From assembly GCA_029856295.1 (NCBI GenBank), contig JAHQWS010000306.1:1-15566 (forward strand): DNA of 15,566 nt, in the 5' to 3' direction. The notes below the pieces were generated by a model. It was not told the DNA's origin and did not search any database. It saw nothing but the letters and a program-made list of their open reading frames with translations. The translations under genes and the position numbers were made by a program. The DNA is from Promethearchaeia archaeon (GTDB lineage: Archaea; Asgardarchaeota; Lokiarchaeia; Sigyniarchaeales; SOKP01). Of this stretch, positions 13,489 through 15,566 are shown in pieces (the stretch's first letter is position 1; the number at the start of each line of letters is the position of its first letter).

Positions 13489-14412
13489 TTATAAGCTCTC
13501 ACTGTTATTCAGGGGGTGCATTTGACTATAAGACTGTTTAAGTTTAGTAATATCATTCTTCGCATAAATTCTTGTGGTGTTTGGACTGCTATGTCCTAAA
13601 ATATCTTGCAATTCGCTGATATCCATCCCTGAACGTCTTAAATGCGTGGCCCCTGTGTGTCTAAAGATGTGTGGAGTAATTATTTTCGAATCCTGAAATC
13701 CGCATTTTTCTTTAATCGTTTTTATATCTGTTTGTACCACGCGTGGATTCAATTTTTCATTTCTCGTATTTACTATTAGATAATCTTCTGAATTGTAATA
13801 AATTCTGTTCTTCAGGTATTCTTCTAAAATTTCGATTGTTCTTCGATCCACTGGCACAATTCTTTCTTTATTTCCCTTTCCTCGTAGACGAATATATCCT
13901 TTCCCAAAATCAACATCACTTATTTTTATATTACATAATTCACTTACTCTTGCCATGGTTGAGTAAAATAACCTCACAATCAAATAATATCGCTCACTTT
14001 TTCGTGTATTAAATAGTTTCCTGTCATTTAACTTATTAAAAATAACCTCAATATCTGGAAGAGATAAAAATTTAGGCAAGCTTTCTTCGAGTTTAATCTT
14101 TGGAGTTCGGATTACATCCAACGGATTCTTGTCAATAAATTCGTTTAGTGTTAAAAACTTAAAAAAAGAACGTAAAGAGGCTATTTTTCGAGCAATAGAT
14201 TTTTTGGTATAATTCTTATCTTTAAGGTTCTTTAAGAATAATCGAATTTTTTGCCTAATAAAAAGTGAATTGATCTCTAGGTCTCCTACAATATTGACAA
14301 ATTTTTTAAGGTCATATCTATAAGCTTTTATAGTTGAATGCGCACAGCCTTCTTCTACTTCTTTCGCAATTAAGTAATCATCAATAAAATCAGAAATTTT
14401 GTAATCAACCAT
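13489..14412 (-). CDS. xerA: XerA-like tyrosine recombinase
   Basis: A 307-residue site-specific recombinase of the phage-integrase family. The N-terminal core-binding (SAM-like) domain covers about 1-105, with the family pattern STIKAYRYDLKKF and KSIARKIASLRSFFKFL. The catalytic domain has the full set: R155 (ARVSEL), K179 (RGKGNKERIVP), H248-xx-R251 (HIFRHTGATHL), H274 (LGHSS) and the nucleophile Y283 (TRIYA). Size and motif order match archaeal XerA, which resolves chromosome dimers at dif, and bacterial XerC/D. No phage, IS or integrase-associated genes are nearby and no attachment site is visible, so a housekeeping role is favoured, but an integrase from a decayed element cannot be excluded. 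The start ATG has no Shine-Dalgarno. It lies 82 bases downstream of the flavoprotein gene on the same strand. Confidence 0.9.
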   Translation of the reverse strand: MVDYKISDFIDDYLIAKEVEEGCAHSTIKAYRYDLKKFVNIVGDLEINSLFIRQKIRLFLKNLKDKNYTKKSIARKIASLRSFFKFLTLNEFIDKNPLDVIRTPKIKLEESLPKFLSLPDIEVIFNKLNDRKLFNTRKSERYYLIVRLFYSTMARVSELCNIKISDVDFGKGYIRLRGKGNKERIVPVDRRTIEILEEYLKNRIYYNSEDYLIVNTRNEKLNPRVVQTDIKTIKEKCGFQDSKIITPHIFRHTGATHLRRSGMDISELQDILGHSSPNTTRIYAKNDITKLKQSYSQMHPLNNSESL

Positions 14413-14446
14413 AATATGGTAGTATTACAAGAATAACACAAAAATA

Positions 14447-14462
14447 AGATGTTATAATATCT
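14447..14462. repeat. Near-palindrome upstream of the recombinase gene
   Basis: AGATGTTATAATATCT matches its reverse complement at 14 of 16 positions. It lies 35 bases upstream of the recombinase ATG and 33 bases past the flavoprotein stop. It could be a regulator site or a degenerate recombination core. It lacks the 11-6-11 layout of an archaeal dif site that I would expect. Confidence 0.22.
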
Positions 14463-14494
14463 AGGTGATAAATTTTAGAAAAATAAACTTAACC

Positions 14495-15421
14495 TTACTC
14501 TTTCTTTATGGTTCTTAGATATTTTACAGCATTCAAAGCAGCGCGAGCGCCTTCAGCTGCCGCAAATACAACTTGAAAAGTGCCTCCCGTAACATCGCCA
14601 GCAGCATACACACTTTTAAGATTAGTCTGTTGATTTCCATCCACTTTAATATTTCCACTTTCGTCTAATAATACACCTGCCTTTTTAAATATGGAATTTG
14701 AGGGAACATGAGAAAAAATAAACAGACAATCCAATTCATATTCTTTTAATTCCTCAGTATCTATCGATTTGCATATAATTTTTTCAATAAGGCCATCAGT
14801 ATTCTGAATAGTTTCAAGAATTTCTGTTTTCTCTATAATATTAATTCCACTTCCCTTAACTTCATTGATCTTACCAGGCAATTCATTAATTCCAACTGTA
14901 GTGATTATATTAACAATACATCCCATTTGGTTTAGAAGAAAAGCATCTTCAATGACCTCTTCATCAGTTCCATATAAATATACTACTCTCTCTTTATATA
15001 AAGGTCCGTCACATAAAGCACAATAGGATACCCCATAACCAACTAACTTACTTTCACCTTTTATAACTTCTTTACGCTGACCAGAACCAGTCGCAATTAT
15101 GACAACATCAGAAGATACATTAGCTGATCTCGTTGAAATCATATTCATTCCCATTCCCATCATAAGACTGATAACATCCCCTTTAACAATCTTAACAGTC
15201 TCATGACTTTCAGTATGTTGCCTAAATTTCTCTATAAGTTTGGGACCTTCTATATTTTTCTCTCCCAGCCAATTTTGTATCTCCTTTGTTCTATATAATG
15301 CAGATAATTCTTTTCCATCAAGAATAATGGTATCTCTATTTGCTCTACCGCAATATACGCCAGCATTCAATCCTGCTGGTCCTGCACCAATAATTAAAAT
15401 TTCGCATTTAAAATCTTCCAT
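14495..15421 (-). CDS. Thioredoxin-reductase-like flavoprotein with an eroded NADPH site
   Basis: A 308-residue FAD-dependent thioredoxin-disulfide reductase family protein, normal in length. The FAD site is intact: GAGPAG at 12-17, IIATGSG at 108-114 and AAGDVTGG at 273-280. The redox-active pair is C134-A-L-C137 followed by DG, as in thioredoxin reductases (usually CATCDG). The second dinucleotide domain is abnormal. Where NADPH enzymes have GGGxSAxEEA it has YGTDEEVIEDA (150-160), and the basic HRRxxxR patch that binds the NADPH phosphate is replaced by IITTVGINE (172-180). This suggests another electron donor, such as ferredoxin or deazaflavin F420, as known for some archaeal and clostridial relatives; that is inference. 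A methionine-rich stretch MMGMGMNM lies at 87-94. An AGGT ribosome site is 8 bases before the ATG. A partner thioredoxin gene is not in the window. Confidence 0.86.
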   Translation of the reverse strand: MEDFKCEILIIGAGPAGLNAGVYCGRANRDTIILDGKELSALYRTKEIQNWLGEKNIEGPKLIEKFRQHTESHETVKIVKGDVISLMMGMGMNMISTRSANVSSDVVIIATGSGQRKEVIKGESKLVGYGVSYCALCDGPLYKERVVYLYGTDEEVIEDAFLLNQMGCIVNIITTVGINELPGKINEVKGSGINIIEKTEILETIQNTDGLIEKIICKSIDTEELKEYELDCLFIFSHVPSNSIFKKAGVLLDESGNIKVDGNQQTNLKSVYAAGDVTGGTFQVVFAAAEGARAALNAVKYLRTIKKE

Positions 15422-15456
15422 TTATAAAGACCTTTCTTATCTAATATTTATAAAGA
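15421..15456 (-). promoter_or_regulatory. TATA box and duplicated TCTTTATAAA upstream of the flavoprotein
   Basis: On the minus strand TCTTTATAAA occurs at 15447-15456 and again at 15421-15430, immediately before and into the start codon, 26 bases apart. The outer copy is a good TATA element and its spacing would place the transcription start right at the ATG. AGGT between the copies could serve as a ribosome site if transcription starts further upstream. The remaining bases to the right edge are AT-rich without a clear gene. Confidence 0.45.
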
Positions 15457-15566
15457 TTTAAATAATAGTTTTAAACTTTTTTAATTTTTTTTAAATGTAC
15501 ATAATGTTGAAATAAATAAAAAGATAACATTGAGAAGAATAAAATTGATGTATATTTTTAATGAGC

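Noticed and set aside
14413..14494. dif-like recombination site beside the XerA-like gene
   Set aside because: The near-palindrome at 14447-14462 lacks two 11-base arms around a 6-base spacer and does not resemble known archaeal dif sequences closely enough.
15545..15566. Possible start of a plus-strand gene at the right edge (in-frame TTG at 15545 and ATG at 15548, open to the end)
   Set aside because: Only about 20 bases are visible and an open frame that short is meaningless. A weak AT-rich promoter-like region precedes it, but it cannot be supported.

Overview
The window looks like a piece of an archaeal chromosome, low in G+C (about 30-33% where I counted) outside one gene. The archaeal signs are an Orc1/Cdc6-type AAA+ ATPase, a XerA-like tyrosine recombinase, TATA/BRE-like promoters a short distance from start codons, Shine-Dalgarno matches of the GGTGAT/GTGA type, and T-run terminators in place of strong hairpins. 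The gene set (4-hydroxybutyryl-CoA dehydratase, TldD/TldE, DUF362 ferredoxin protein, unusual thioredoxin reductase) fits an anaerobic archaeon. A low-G+C Asgard (Lokiarchaeia-like) genome is my best guess, but that is an inference from style and content, not a proven assignment.

Layout. 1-95: tail of an unidentified plus-strand gene. 225-4470, plus strand: 4-hydroxybutyryl-CoA dehydratase with all four [4Fe-4S] ligands, then the overlapping pair tldD-tldE. 4542-10522, minus strand: two tandemly duplicated VOC-fold proteins, an unrecognised all-helical protein, a large Cys-type sulfatase whose base composition is clearly foreign, and a DUF362/ferredoxin protein that must start at TTG. 10686-10916, plus: a 76-residue zinc-ribbon protein. 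11043-12233, minus: the Orc1/Cdc6-like ATPase, divergent from a ten-helix AEC-family transporter at 12479-13450. 13489-15421, minus: the XerA-like recombinase and a thioredoxin-reductase-like flavoprotein whose NADPH site is eroded. No intergenic stretch exceeds 300 bases. I see no tRNA, rRNA, CRISPR array, insertion sequence or recognisable riboswitch.

How the genes work together. Only tldD-tldE is a clear functional unit. The dehydratase (C4 acyl-CoA metabolism), the DUF362 iron-sulfur protein and the flavoprotein with an atypical electron-donor site are compatible with an anaerobic, ferredoxin- or deazaflavin-based metabolism. The sulfatase appears to be a later arrival, probably from a G+C-richer bacterial donor, although its translation-initiation signal resembles that of its neighbours. 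The Orc1-like gene with an AT-rich, repeat-bearing divergent intergenic region is the only candidate for a replication-related locus. I did not find a convincing new multi-gene system. The most unusual single items are the ParA-like P-loop in the Orc1-like protein, the flavoprotein without a normal NADPH motif, and the sulfatase island.
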